Source: Tangfeifania diversioriginum (GTDB taxonomy: Bacteria > Bacteroidota > Bacteroidia > Bacteroidales > Prolixibacteraceae). Taken from it: a stretch of 52,631 bases of DNA. Below are positions 27,695 through 38,100 of this stretch, one piece after another (positions within the stretch are counted from its first letter, which is position 1; each line of letters begins with the position of its first letter). The notes under the pieces are model-generated. The model searched no databases, was not told the origin of the DNA, and saw nothing but the letters and a program-made list of their open reading frames with translations. The translations under genes and the position numbers were made by a program. The DNA is taken from the NCBI GenBank assembly GCA_945873105.1, contig CAMCBW010000038.1, positions 1 through 52,631 of the forward strand, in the 5' to 3' direction.

Positions 27695-28834
27695 TCATTC
27701 AGACTTCAGGTTCGATAATACTTCTACATCTTCGGGACGCAACTTCCCGTTCGCCATCGGTCCACAGTTCAGCAGCAGGTTGGCATCCATTTGCCGCGAT
27801 ACATTCAGGTAATTCAAAATGGTTTCTTTTGATGCCACCGAGTGATCCCACTCGTGCCAAAACCAGTTGCCCGACTTAAACTGCTCGTTGCCTTTGACCG
27901 ACATCGTAGTTTCGATTTGCAAAGGCAGATAAACCATGCCATTGAGCCAGTCCCACACTTTTAGGTCGTTTTTGTTGGGGCTGGTATATTTTTCGCCACT
28001 ACGGATGTCTACAGGATGCAATGGCACTCCGGGATATGCCGTTGTTGCATTGTTCATTACCAGACAATTGGGCTGAATACTTTTAATGAACTGGTACAAA
28101 TGGTCCATTTGCCAGCGAAAAGCCCCTTCCATCCGCCAGGCGTTGATAAAAGCCAAATCTCGATCGTGATTTTTCTCCAGAAAGCCTGCCTCTCCGTTTA
28201 TTTCCAACTTCTTACTCCAACCATGGTTTTGCTTTTTCCAGAAACCATCGAACCACAATTCCACCACATCGCCGTAATTGCTGAGTAGTTCCTGCAATTG
28301 GAATTTCATCCAATCAACATAAGCCAATTCATTGGTGTCGTGCAGCTTTTGGTTGCGATCCCAAAGCGAATAGTAGAGTCCCAGTTTTAGCCCATATTTA
28401 GCTGCCGAATTGGCTACTTTTGCTACCAGGTCGCCTTTCCAGGGCGACGCTGCGACCGTATAAGCAGTATGTTTGCTGGGCCAAAGGCAAAACCCATCGT
28501 GGTGCTTGGTGATGAACACAATGTATTTCATTCCCGCTTCAACGGCAGTTTTACACCATTGGTCGGTATCCAGTTTTTCTGGGTTGAAAGCTATCGGATT
28601 CAGTGTTCCGTCGCTCCACTCCTTGTCGTAATAGGTGTTTATTCCGAAATGAATAAACATTCCAAAACGCAAATCCATCCATGCCTTTTGCTGGGGAGTT
28701 GGTGTTATTGGCAGGTCGTTTGTATGAACAGGCACAGTGGCTTGACGTTCGGAGGCTGAAAGAGGCCATGAAGTGGCAGAGGCCAGTCGGGCCAATCCGG
28801 CTTGAAAAAGAAACATTCGTCTGTTGATTTCCAT
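27695..28834 (-). CDS. Alpha-L-fucosidase, GH29
   Basis: GH29 enzyme of 379 residues, the length of a catalytic barrel without an added C-terminal domain. The N-terminus (NRRMFLFQAGLARLA) has Tat-like character. Signatures: DLRFGMFIHFGINTYY, KYIVFITKHHDGFCLWPSKHT, the catalytic nucleophile Asp in VELWFDGFW, and LLLNCGPMANG near the end. The acid/base residue varies in this family and I cannot place it. Fucose-releasing activity fits a glycan with fucosyl side groups such as rhamnogalacturonan, xyloglucan or an algal galactan. The gene starts 6 bases after the GH50-like stop. Confidence 0.9.
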   Translation of the reverse strand: MEINRRMFLFQAGLARLASATSWPLSASERQATVPVHTNDLPITPTPQQKAWMDLRFGMFIHFGINTYYDKEWSDGTLNPIAFNPEKLDTDQWCKTAVEAGMKYIVFITKHHDGFCLWPSKHTAYTVAASPWKGDLVAKVANSAAKYGLKLGLYYSLWDRNQKLHDTNELAYVDWMKFQLQELLSNYGDVVELWFDGFWKKQNHGWSKKLEINGEAGFLEKNHDRDLAFINAWRMEGAFRWQMDHLYQFIKSIQPNCLVMNNATTAYPGVPLHPVDIRSGEKYTSPNKNDLKVWDWLNGMVYLPLQIETTMSVKGNEQFKSGNWFWHEWDHSVASKETILNYLNVSRQMDANLLLNCGPMANGKLRPEDVEVLSNLKSE

Positions 28835-28840
28835 GAGCCA

Positions 28841-30859
28841 TTATTTTGTGGATGAATGCCATTCGTACATTTTTGAGGAAGCCGTATTGACTGATTCTAT
28901 CATATGGTTATGTGGCTGATCTGTTATATCCACCAACCCAACTGTTTGACATTCACCATCGGTTGATCGGCCTGTCAGGTGCTGATCGGCAAACTGATAC
29001 CAATGACATCCCAGTGAAAAGGGCATTTTAGCCCACCGCTCCACATAATTCAGGTAAAAAGCTTTCCGGTCATTTTCGCTTAAGCATTTGTAATTGGGAG
29101 GAAACTGTCGTTCGCTGGCCAGCGGAACATGATGTTCACCAATAAGAATTGGTTTTTGGGCGTACTTGTACCATGTTTCCATATCTTGCTGAACGAAAGT
29201 ATAAACGTTGACCGTTATGACATCACAATATTTTCCTGCTGCACGCATAATGTGAATTGGCTTTAGTTGTCTGGTGAATCGGCATCCCAGATACAAATGA
29301 TTGGGATCGTATTTTTTAAGATTGCTTGAAACAACTTTGAAGTATTGCTCGGCAAAAGCAGTTTCGAAAGCGACGATGTCGGTCAAAAGCAGAGGAAATA
29401 GATTTTTGTCTTTCAGCAATTTGACTTCATCCCAGCTGGAGAAGCTGGTATGGTTTTGCAGATTTAGCTTTTCAATCGTTTGATATTTTTTTTGTAGGTT
29501 TTGTTGCCAAATTTTTCGCGAAAATGACGAATCCGATAAGTTTTCTAAAAAACCTGAAAAATCGCCTTTGCCCCAGCCTTGTTCGTTATCGACAAAATAA
29601 CCCAACAGATATTTGTTGTTTTTGAAACGAAGAGCATCGCGACAAACCGAGTCTACTGCGGCGACCCATCCCGGATGGAAAAAATCGGAAACACCATTCA
29701 CTGCTTCAAAACCGGGAATTTTGGTATCGAAACTTTTGGTAAAAGGTATTTTCGACTGGTGCAACAACGAATCTTCGCTCCAGTTGCCAATGGTGTTAAT
29801 TCCCCAACGGTTTAGCCGTTCAAAAACATGGGTTCGCCAATTCTCGATTTTCCCATATTTCCGCAGCAGATTAAGGTAATAGAAACTGATTTTGTCGTTG
29901 CCAACCCATGCCGAAGCATACGCTCCATCTTTTTCGGGCAGATAATCAAACATGAACTCGCGTCCCAAAACCCGGGTAACGTCAGTTTTGTCATTTTTCG
30001 ATCGAATTCCTGTAACTCCGAGCGACCAAAACAAGTGGCCTTCGGGAGTGACCATCCACCATTTGTGGTTCTCCATTTCGTACCTGAAAAATCCGGTGGC
30101 ATTCAGTTTTTCAGCTTGAATTCCACCAAATTCATCACGTTCCGGGATGTCGTTAAAATCGATTGGAGTATCGTTAAACAGCGATTCTTTCAGCATTTCG
30201 TCTTCCGTAACTTTTCCTTTCCAGCTTGTTTTTTTGCGCTGTCCATAACGGTCAACTACAGGTTCTGGTTTCCAATTGTCATCTTTTTCAATAACCAGTG
30301 ATTTGATTTTCAAGGACCATTTTTTTGTTTTTCCTGTAGCTTCCAATGCAATCAGCGAAGGTGAAAATGGCATTTCGGTTGAGCCAATCAAAGATAACTC
30401 ATCCAGTGGATAGCTAATTGTTTGGTTTTCACCCGGGGAGAGTGTAAGCTCCTTCATTCCCCGAAGCCAGCGTCCGCGAATGCCAAATGAAGCTGAAACC
30501 TCGGAATCATTTTCATTCTCCAAGTCTATCTTCAGCATTTTGCACTTTTCCCACGATGGAGGTAAACCTGCCAGAATAGGGGAAAAGTCGGCTCCGCCAA
30601 GAGTATCCGTAAAATGCACACGAACCATTCTGTCGGCCAGCAATTCGAATTTAGCATTCCTTAGGGTTAAAGGATTCATTTTTTTGAACGTTCCGCCGCC
30701 CAGAGTGGCTGATTCAATTGCAGTAGCTTCAGTGTTTGTATGAAGTGCATTAAAATCAGCAACAATCAGATCTGGTTTCGAACAGCTTAAAGGAAAAACC
30801 CAGATGAAAAGAATTAATATCAGTTGGTTAATCCCAAAAAGCTTCATTATCTTATTCAT
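28841..30859 (-). CDS. GH50/agarase-like glycoside hydrolase lipoprotein
   Basis: Lipoprotein of about 672 residues (lipobox PLSC). Start taken at 30859, overlapping the upstream stop by 8 bases; starts at 30889 or 30847 are possible. Residues about 60-200 are a beta-sandwich; about 240-670 are a TIM barrel like agarase-type clan-A enzymes: GFFRYEMENHKWWMVTPEGH, LFWSLGVTGI, acid/base Glu in YFVDNEQGWG, and nucleophile Glu in ILIGEHHVPL. GH50 members cleave agarose oligosaccharides, but related uncharacterised enzymes occur in many terrestrial PULs, so an agar substrate is not established. Its partners here are GH42, GH29 and a lyase. Confidence 0.75.
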   Translation of the reverse strand: MNKIMKLFGINQLILILFIWVFPLSCSKPDLIVADFNALHTNTEATAIESATLGGGTFKKMNPLTLRNAKFELLADRMVRVHFTDTLGGADFSPILAGLPPSWEKCKMLKIDLENENDSEVSASFGIRGRWLRGMKELTLSPGENQTISYPLDELSLIGSTEMPFSPSLIALEATGKTKKWSLKIKSLVIEKDDNWKPEPVVDRYGQRKKTSWKGKVTEDEMLKESLFNDTPIDFNDIPERDEFGGIQAEKLNATGFFRYEMENHKWWMVTPEGHLFWSLGVTGIRSKNDKTDVTRVLGREFMFDYLPEKDGAYASAWVGNDKISFYYLNLLRKYGKIENWRTHVFERLNRWGINTIGNWSEDSLLHQSKIPFTKSFDTKIPGFEAVNGVSDFFHPGWVAAVDSVCRDALRFKNNKYLLGYFVDNEQGWGKGDFSGFLENLSDSSFSRKIWQQNLQKKYQTIEKLNLQNHTSFSSWDEVKLLKDKNLFPLLLTDIVAFETAFAEQYFKVVSSNLKKYDPNHLYLGCRFTRQLKPIHIMRAAGKYCDVITVNVYTFVQQDMETWYKYAQKPILIGEHHVPLASERQFPPNYKCLSENDRKAFYLNYVERWAKMPFSLGCHWYQFADQHLTGRSTDGECQTVGLVDITDQPHNHMIESVNTASSKMYEWHSSTK

Positions 30860-32705
30860 ATAGCTTTTCTCCTGCTTGTATCTTTCCATTCTCTTGCTTT
30901 ACCTGTGGATGAGTTTTCCCTTTAGGTTGAAGTGTAAGCGCAACAGTTATATTGCCTTTTGTATTACAATCGATGGCATTTGTCCAGGCATACGATTTTC
31001 CGTGGTATTCAATACCCTTGTTATGAACTTTGGTGTTGCCTCCATAATAAATTTTTGAAGAAGTTACTTTCAGTTGGGCAGCATCAGTAAAAACAACGGC
31101 TTTTAATTCAGCTCCATCTGGAGAAACAAGCGTAAAACCATCAGGATTCATTTTTAAATTGTTGAATTCGGGTGAGTTCATTCGCCAGATTTTCCCGTTT
31201 TCGGAGCGATCGGTAATGATAAAGACTGCTTCAGCTCCCGACTTTTTACTGTAGCCGGCTTGAAATGTGCGCACATGGTTAGCCACTCCCATACAACTGC
31301 CGGTAGCGGTCATACTGCCCGAGCCATCGTTGTCGAAATGAGTTACAATGACTTTACCTACTGCCCCTTTTTCTCCGGAATGATTGGCTATATTGGATAA
31401 CGGAAACAAGCAAGTTTGACCAGCCACCTGATTGGTGCGGCCTGCGCCAACGGCCCAAATGCTTCCGAGTCCCAGGATGCGGAAGCCTAGATTATCATAT
31501 CCCTGGTGTCCACGCATCCGTTTGGCGGTTGCTGTAAATCCGGCAACAATGTCATTTCCATCCTGAAAGCGATTTCGAAACAGCGCCAACCCCTGATCAG
31601 CATCATAGAAAGTGAGCCATCCGGATTTCGCCGGATTTTCGGATTGAATATTTTCAGGAGTCCAAAGAATATTGTAAAAAAGCTGTTCCGCATCATGCAC
31701 CCAGGTATCGGTGCCACTCAGGTATTTGAGCATCCAAAGAAGCGCTGGCTTTTGTTTTTCAGGGAAAAGCCGCAGGCCAATGGGGTAAAGGAAATAACTG
31801 CTCATTGGGTCATCATCGGAAAAATCGGGCTGCATCACTTTGCCGTTGATTCCCGGAATAGCAACGGAAGCAGTGGAGTAGGCCCACAATGAATTCACAG
31901 CATTCGGTAAATTTTGGTCGATGCTGTATCGCGCTGCACCAATCCGGTTTTGCCAGGCAATTAGTGCCGGAGCCACGAATGACCAGTTGTAGGAGAAATA
32001 GGATAGACTTTCGGTGTTCCAGCCGCTGGGGTTGATATTCATAGCATTGTGTTCCCCCAGGCGTTTGTTTGCATCCCATTCAAAAGGCAGCAATCGGGAT
32101 TTCAACTTGTCATTTGCGTTCCAGTCGTCATTAACCAGTGCTGCCAATAAAACTGCCCCATACCGAACCCCCATCCAGTTGCTCTCGATGGCATAATTGG
32201 CATCGTAACCCATGTTCGAAGCAGTAGTCATGGTGGCGAAGAGGAGTTTTTCGCTCACTTCCCGGCAACGGTTTTCTGGCCAGCTATTGTAGCATAGATC
32301 GTAAGTTTCGGATAAATTCCGCAACAATGTGGCGCGGTTCAAACCTCTGGAAACTGGATTATTGAAATACTCATGGTTTTTTAAAACGCCACTTGCATAT
32401 TTCCATGCCTTTTCGGCATCGCTCTTTTGTCCAGAAAGGAGGTGGTTGTAGGCATAGATTCGCGACAAGGCAGAGCTGTCAGATACCGATTTTTCTTCTT
32501 TCAGAGCCATTCTATTTGCACTCTCCTTCAATTTAGAAAACATGGTTCTAAAAGGCTCATTTTGAATTTTTTCCCTGAGTAGTTTAATCTCTTCCCTTGA
32601 AATTAGCCCCCGCGGATGTGTAAATACAACTTGACATACTCCTGTTATGGTAAAAAATAGAACAAGAAATAGGGTATTTAGCGTATTCCTGATCATGACC
32701 AACAT
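30852..32705 (-). CDS. Heparinase II/III-like polysaccharide lyase (secreted)
   Basis: Protein of 617 residues with a signal peptide ending TGVCQ (starts at 32705 or 32696). The N-terminal part (about 30-330) is an (alpha/alpha)-toroid with RATLLRNLSETYDLCYNSWP, SNWMGVRYGAVLLAAL and NPSGWNTESLSYFSYNW, the last carrying probable catalytic Asn/Tyr. The C-terminal part (about 380-610) is beta-sandwich with MRGHQGYDNLGFRILGLG, where a conserved His lies, as in heparinase II/III and alginate/oligouronate lyases. It is the first gene of the enzyme block, 256 bases after the small lipoprotein gene and separated from it by a MITE. Substrate likely a uronate-containing chain. Confidence 0.75.
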   Translation of the reverse strand: MLVMIRNTLNTLFLVLFFTITGVCQVVFTHPRGLISREEIKLLREKIQNEPFRTMFSKLKESANRMALKEEKSVSDSSALSRIYAYNHLLSGQKSDAEKAWKYASGVLKNHEYFNNPVSRGLNRATLLRNLSETYDLCYNSWPENRCREVSEKLLFATMTTASNMGYDANYAIESNWMGVRYGAVLLAALVNDDWNANDKLKSRLLPFEWDANKRLGEHNAMNINPSGWNTESLSYFSYNWSFVAPALIAWQNRIGAARYSIDQNLPNAVNSLWAYSTASVAIPGINGKVMQPDFSDDDPMSSYFLYPIGLRLFPEKQKPALLWMLKYLSGTDTWVHDAEQLFYNILWTPENIQSENPAKSGWLTFYDADQGLALFRNRFQDGNDIVAGFTATAKRMRGHQGYDNLGFRILGLGSIWAVGAGRTNQVAGQTCLFPLSNIANHSGEKGAVGKVIVTHFDNDGSGSMTATGSCMGVANHVRTFQAGYSKKSGAEAVFIITDRSENGKIWRMNSPEFNNLKMNPDGFTLVSPDGAELKAVVFTDAAQLKVTSSKIYYGGNTKVHNKGIEYHGKSYAWTNAIDCNTKGNITVALTLQPKGKTHPQVKQENGKIQAGEKLYE

Positions 32706-32726
32706 TGTATCGAATTAGATGTTTCT

Positions 32727-32949
32727 AAAAAAGAGGATGTCTCAAAAGTCAAATATAAATTTCTATAGCTTACAATTTGATAGTAATTTCCGATTTGATC
32801 AGACCCCAAACCCCTGAAGGGGCTTAAATTCTGACCATTTCACGCATTTCCAAGTCCTCTTTAGGGGATTTAGGGGTGAAAAAAGTGAAAGACTTGCAAA
32901 TTGTAAGATCACAGAATTTCATCGTGACTTTTGAGATAGCCTCTTTTTT
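32727..32949. mobile_element. MITE-like full-length imperfect palindrome, family B
   Basis: About 220 bases with near-perfect ends: left AGAGGATGTCTCAAAAGTC, right (other strand) AGAGGCTATCTCAAAAGTC, extended by A6/T8 outside. The symmetry continues inward: CTTACAATTTG matches on both arms, and CCCCAAACCCCTGAAGGGG on the left mirrors CCCCTAAATCCCCTAAAG on the right. It has no open frame. As a transcript on either strand it would fold into one long hairpin ending in U, so it could also terminate or attenuate transcription between the lipoprotein and lyase genes. A target duplication is not clear. Confidence 0.7.
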
Positions 32950-32961
32950 TTCTCCAAAATC

Positions 32962-33540
32962 CTATTTTTTCAAGACAACTTTGTAGGCTACCGAATTTTG
33001 AGCGGTATTGTTGTATAGTACCCATGAAAGCGTCATTTCGGTTGCCGACTTACTTACTACCGTATAGGTGGTATAGGGTTCAGCAATTGGATTGGCAAAT
33101 CCGGTGTGAATGGTGGTTGTTTTCTCCCAAAAATTGAGGTAAATAGTCTTCCCCAAATAATCACCACCAGCAGTTTCGCCAATGGTAAAGTAACCTGTTT
33201 TTACAACTGGGGTTTTTGGAACACCATCGACAAAGGTAGTAAGGGTTATTTTTGCCGAATCTGTAACCATCATACCTGAAGCGCGCGCTATTCCCAAGTC
33301 AAATTGCATGTCCACCGTTTCGGTATATGTAGTATCCCTGGCGGTAAAGTCCTTGGTAATCAAGTTCTGTGTGCGGATATAGGTTGTTTTTTCGCGGTAG
33401 TTTTGCGATTTCCAGATACCCATATAGTCAGTTTTACCAACTTTGTTAATATCCGGCCAAACGGTTTTTTCACAACTTATCAGGCCAAAAGCCATTGTGC
33501 TTAAAATGACCAGTAGTTGAAATATTTTGTATCTTTTCAT
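32962..33540 (-). CDS. Small lipoprotein of the SusCD operon, unknown function
   Basis: Envelope lipoprotein of 192 residues (lipobox GLISC, Cys23). The mature part is beta-rich and threonine-rich (TTYIRTQN, TARDTTYTETVDMQF, WEKTTTIHTGF) with no motif I know. Small lipoproteins at this position after SusD often are accessory surface glycan-binding proteins; here it lies 34 bases after the susD-like gene, so this role is plausible but not shown. Confidence 0.65.
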   Translation of the reverse strand: MKRYKIFQLLVILSTMAFGLISCEKTVWPDINKVGKTDYMGIWKSQNYREKTTYIRTQNLITKDFTARDTTYTETVDMQFDLGIARASGMMVTDSAKITLTTFVDGVPKTPVVKTGYFTIGETAGGDYLGKTIYLNFWEKTTTIHTGFANPIAEPYTTYTVVSKSATEMTLSWVLYNNTAQNSVAYKVVLKK

Positions 33541-33574
33541 ATAATTCTGTATTTTAATAAGTTAGTCAGTGAAA

Positions 33575-35110
33575 CTATTTCAAAGCATCATTGTAATCTT
33601 TTTCGTTCTGCGGCATTGGATATACTAAGAATGGACTGTTCCAATCCAGCGCATCAACACCTCCTATAAAAACTTTGTCTGCAGCATCTCTTTGCCCGAG
33701 CGGAACAGGTGTCCCATCCACTGCCCCCAGACGAAGGTTGTCGAGATGGCGTACAGACTCGCAAATCAATTCCCTTCCCCGTTCATCGCTGATCTCTTTC
33801 AGGAGTGCTGCTTTAGAGGAGTAAACATAAGCAGGAAGTCCTGCTCTCAGACGTGTCAAATTCAATTCACCAACGGCATTGGCCTGCTGGTCTTTGCGTG
33901 CCAGTATCTCAGCTCTCATCAGGTGAAACTCAGCAGCGCGGAAAATCGGGACGTTCATCCCGGAGACAGCAAATTTCTTTTGCCAATAGTTAGCTCCAAC
34001 TTTCTCTACCAATAAAGTAAAGCGTTTGTCCTTGGTCTGATCCATCAGACTCAAATAGGGTGTTCCTATACGAACCCTTCCATAAGCTTGAGCAACAGTT
34101 GCCCCGTTTGCATCTTTTAATGGTCTTGTGTGACGATAAAATCCCCATTTGCTGTCTTGGGTCCATTTTTGGGCAGAAGCACCTTCAGCTGCAAAGATCA
34201 TCTCTTTGCCCATATTCGGTCCGAAATTTTGATTGCCGATAAGCTTATACAAGGCATCAAAAGTCGCAGTCAAAGGATATCTTGAAGATCCTGTGGCAGA
34301 TACCGGACCCAAAATCTTATCAACTTCTGCAAGTGCCTTGTCAAAATCATTCATCTGAAAATAGATTTTTGCCAGCAAAGCTGTCGCTGCATCTTGCCTT
34401 ACCCCTACCACATATCTTGAGGGGTGTTTGGTCGCATCGTATGAGACAGGTAGTTTGGCTTGGGCGTCCTTCAAGTCTTTGATAATCAGATCATACATTT
34501 CCCCTACTGTGCTAATCCCTTTTGGAATATCTGAAAGACCCAAATTGGGTTTGTCCCTAAAAATCCCTGATGGTTTTGACAGTGTTGTTGCATGATACTG
34601 GGCACCTAACATGACTGCTATTTGCCAATGAGCATAAGCCCGGATAAATTTTGCTTCACCCATTACCCTGTCTCCATCGGTTTTCTTTTTGGGATCATTG
34701 TCGACCATTCCCAAGTCGAGCGATTCGATGGCGGTATTTGCCAGATTGATGGCAAAGTTGTTCCACTGCATGACCTGAGCCTGCAGGTCATAATCTTTGT
34801 TCGAGTAGGAGTGTGTATAGGCATTTCCATCACGTCCGGTAATCCAGGCGGAACTCAATGACGGCTCGGCATAGAAAAAATCACTTTGATACTCCATGCA
34901 TCCCTGAAAGGAACCCATACCTGTGGGACTGAACAATGCTCCATAGGATCCATTTACCAATACATCCAGATCATCGATAAAATAGCGCAATGAGTAGACA
35001 TCCTGAGCTGTTTCAGGTTTGATTCCGGCAAGAAAATCGTTGGTGCAACTGCTGAATGCCAGAATAGTACTCAACACCACAATTTTGCCAATATATTTTA
35101 TCCGTTTCAT
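33575..35110 (-). CDS. SusD/RagB family outer-membrane glycan-binding lipoprotein
   Basis: 511-residue lipoprotein (lipobox FSSC, Cys22) that caps the SusC channel and presents glycan to it. SusD hallmarks: the NDFLAG opening after the Cys, TPR-type helices with EAKFIRAYAHWQIAVMLG, KDLKDAQAKLP, the segment KIYFQMNDFDKALAEVDKIL, the FRAAEFHLMRAEI(L)ARK motif, and the ERGRELICESVRHLDNLRLG motif shortly before the end. The tail ends YPMPQNEKDYNDALK. It lies 23 bases downstream of the susC-like gene. Confidence 0.95.
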   Translation of the reverse strand: MKRIKYIGKIVVLSTILAFSSCTNDFLAGIKPETAQDVYSLRYFIDDLDVLVNGSYGALFSPTGMGSFQGCMEYQSDFFYAEPSLSSAWITGRDGNAYTHSYSNKDYDLQAQVMQWNNFAINLANTAIESLDLGMVDNDPKKKTDGDRVMGEAKFIRAYAHWQIAVMLGAQYHATTLSKPSGIFRDKPNLGLSDIPKGISTVGEMYDLIIKDLKDAQAKLPVSYDATKHPSRYVVGVRQDAATALLAKIYFQMNDFDKALAEVDKILGPVSATGSSRYPLTATFDALYKLIGNQNFGPNMGKEMIFAAEGASAQKWTQDSKWGFYRHTRPLKDANGATVAQAYGRVRIGTPYLSLMDQTKDKRFTLLVEKVGANYWQKKFAVSGMNVPIFRAAEFHLMRAEILARKDQQANAVGELNLTRLRAGLPAYVYSSKAALLKEISDERGRELICESVRHLDNLRLGAVDGTPVPLGQRDAADKVFIGGVDALDWNSPFLVYPMPQNEKDYNDALK

Positions 35111-35133
35111 AAATTTCTTTTTTAATGGTTATA

Positions 35134-38100
35134 CTATAAACCCAGATTTAAACCAAAAGTGATGGTACGAACCTGGGGCATCGTGATATCTGCAATGCCG
35201 GGAGAGATATTGGCTCCCTGGCCGCTAGCCCTGAAAAACTCAGGATCTGAGCCTGGGTACTTGGTAAAGGTAAGCAGGTTCTCACCCATCATGTACAACC
35301 TCAAACTTCTCACATGAAGCTTCTGAAGGATTGTTGGGGGGATCTGGTAAGCCAGGGTAAGGTTCTTCATCCTAATGTAACTTCCATCGTACAGAAACCT
35401 TGAAGAGGCGCGACCCGACATTTGCGTATTCCATAACAATGGAATGTTGGTCGGAGTCTCTGCGGTCCATCCTTTTAGCAGGTCTGGTGAGACATTCTGT
35501 GTAAATGCAGTCGAAACGTAATTCAACCGTTGAATACCTTCATCGTAAATCCAGTTTCCATACTGGTAGACAAACAAGAAGGATAGCTCTACACCTTTGT
35601 ATTTAAAGGTATTGGTCAAACCTCCATAAAAATCAGGATATGGAGTCTTGTCCTTAAGTAATACCCTTAGGTTGTTGAATTGAGTTGCATTCAGTCGTTC
35701 AGCATCGATCACCTCATTTGTCAAATCATTCGTAGTGGCCATATTGGTGGAAGCAATCCCCTGATTGGTACCATAAACCATTTCATGACCTGTGGTTGGA
35801 TCAACTCCCGCCCAAATTGGGAGAAAGTAGGATCCCAGTGGATAACCTTCTACAACACGGTTCTTGCCTGAGTCTATAAAGCGTTGATTTGGTGAAAGTT
35901 TGGTTACAACTGATTTAGCCCTTGATATATTAAATTCGGTATCCCATTTAAGCGCACCAGTAAGATTATGGGTGGTGATACCAAAGTCAAACCCTTCGTT
36001 GCGCAATGTTCCAAGATTAACATTGATGTTGGTCGTATTGTACCCATGAAAATTCCCAATTTTATTTGAAACGATCAGATCGCGTGCATCCTTGATAAAA
36101 TAGTCAAATGTACCACTGATCCTGTTGTTCAAGATGGTAAAGTCCAGTCCAATGTTTGTTTGAACCTGTGACTCCCAATGGATTTGATCGTTCCCAATAT
36201 TGTCGAAGAGGAAGCCGGGTGTACTGCCATAGGGAACCCAACCTACCAAGGTAGAGAGATAAGGATAATTGCCCATCTCCGCATTACCAACAAAACCGCG
36301 GCTCAAACGCAATTTGAGGAAATCAATTTGCTTGATATCTCTCATGAAACTCTCTTCTTTGATGGACCAACCAAGCGAAACACCTGGGAAGTAACCCCAA
36401 CGGTCTTTTGCTCCAAACCGCGAAGACCCATCTGCACGATAGGATAGTTCGGCGTGATATCTGTCTTTGTAACTGTATTTTGCCCTTCCAAAATAGGACA
36501 AAAACCGATATTGTTCATAAGATACGCTTTGGCGGGTGGCAACCAACTCAGTATTGGCATTGGTAAGGGTAAAGTAACCCGAAGGAAATCCTTCGTATTG
36601 GTTGCTATTCCCATCGTAGGTATAAGCCTCTGCCGAATGACCAACAACTACATTAATGCGGTGATTGTTAAAAGTTTTGTCTAAAGTGGCATAGTTGTTG
36701 GTCGACCAGTTATAGGTCTGGTACCTGCCATAGTTGATTCCACCGGCGACACCCACTTTTGGGGTTGAGGTGGAATAGGCATATGCATAGGAATCTTCTG
36801 CCCGGCGGAACTCTTTGGATTGATAAGATCTTCCACGGTTGTTGTTGAAATTCAAAGACCATTCACTTTTAATCTGGAGCCATGTAACTGGTTTTAATTC
36901 CAGATATCCAGTTGACAGCAACTTCATTGACTGATTGTCGCTCCAGGTTTCATCGCGGATATAGAGTGGGTTGATGCCTTGGTTTCCTGCCTTGTTGCGG
37001 TCGTAGAAATATTTATTGGCCCTTAACGGCGAGTATATAGGATAAATGGGCAACAAGCGGTTGTAAACATCTGTAAAGCTTGCATAAGGATTTTTTGTAA
37101 ATTGATAGGTTCCTACCATGCTGGCACCAACTGTTAACCAAGTCTTTATCTGATGGTCAATTCCAATTCGAAGCTGTGCTTTGTCGTTTTTGTCTCCCGG
37201 GTTCAAACTATTGTAATTACGGTAGTATCCTGATAAAAATACTTTGGTCTTTTCTGAGCCTCCGACGGATTGCATGGAGACCAAATTGTAATTGGCTTGT
37301 TTCCTTTGTACCTGTTCCCTCCAATTTGTGTTGGTTGCTTCAGCGATTGTCCTGTCGAAGCCATCCCAACCAAATTCAGGAAAGTTAACAGCCTTGCCAA
37401 TGTTTTCTGGTCTGCTCGACCATGCTCTGTCGTAGATCTGCAACAACTGTGAGTTGTCAGCAATTTCCCAATCCTTAATGGGCTTACTAACACCACGTTG
37501 AACTTCGAAGTTCAGTGTGCTTTTTTCCTTGGAGCCTTTTTTCGTGGTAATCATGACAACCCCATTGGCTGCCCGAGCACCAAAAATGGCTCCGGCAGAG
37601 GCATCCTTCAAAATTTCAATAGATTCGATATCGTTGGGGTTTATATCGTTTAGACTCATCGCTCCTGGGATCCCGTCCACAACGATAAGAGGCGTACCAC
37701 CTGAGTTGATGGACGAGGTTCCACGGATACGAATATTGATTCCGGCATTTGGATCGCCTGAACTTCTTGTTATCTGAACCCCTGCAGCTTTCCCTTGCAA
37801 AGAGCCGGCTAAATTGGTTGTGTTGGAGGCGATGATTTGGTCACCGTTTACCTTTAATACTGAACCAGTTACTGCCCTTTTTGAGGTCGTACCATAGCCA
37901 ATGGCAACAATCTCTTCTATTCCAATCGTCTCTTCAATAAGTACGACATTGAAAACAGTGCCGCTGCCAATATTCACTTCAACAGACTTCATTCCTACAA
38001 ACGAAAAAATCAACGTTTTGGCATTTGCCGGTACCGCCAATGAGAAACCACCCTCTGCATTGGTTGTGACACCAATGGTCGATCCCTTCACAAAAACAGA

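Noticed and set aside
28841-30859. Calling the GH50-like enzyme an agarase and the PUL an agar locus
   Set aside because: No GH16, GH86 or GH117 enzyme and no sulfatase is present, and GH28 points to pectin; the substrate was left open.
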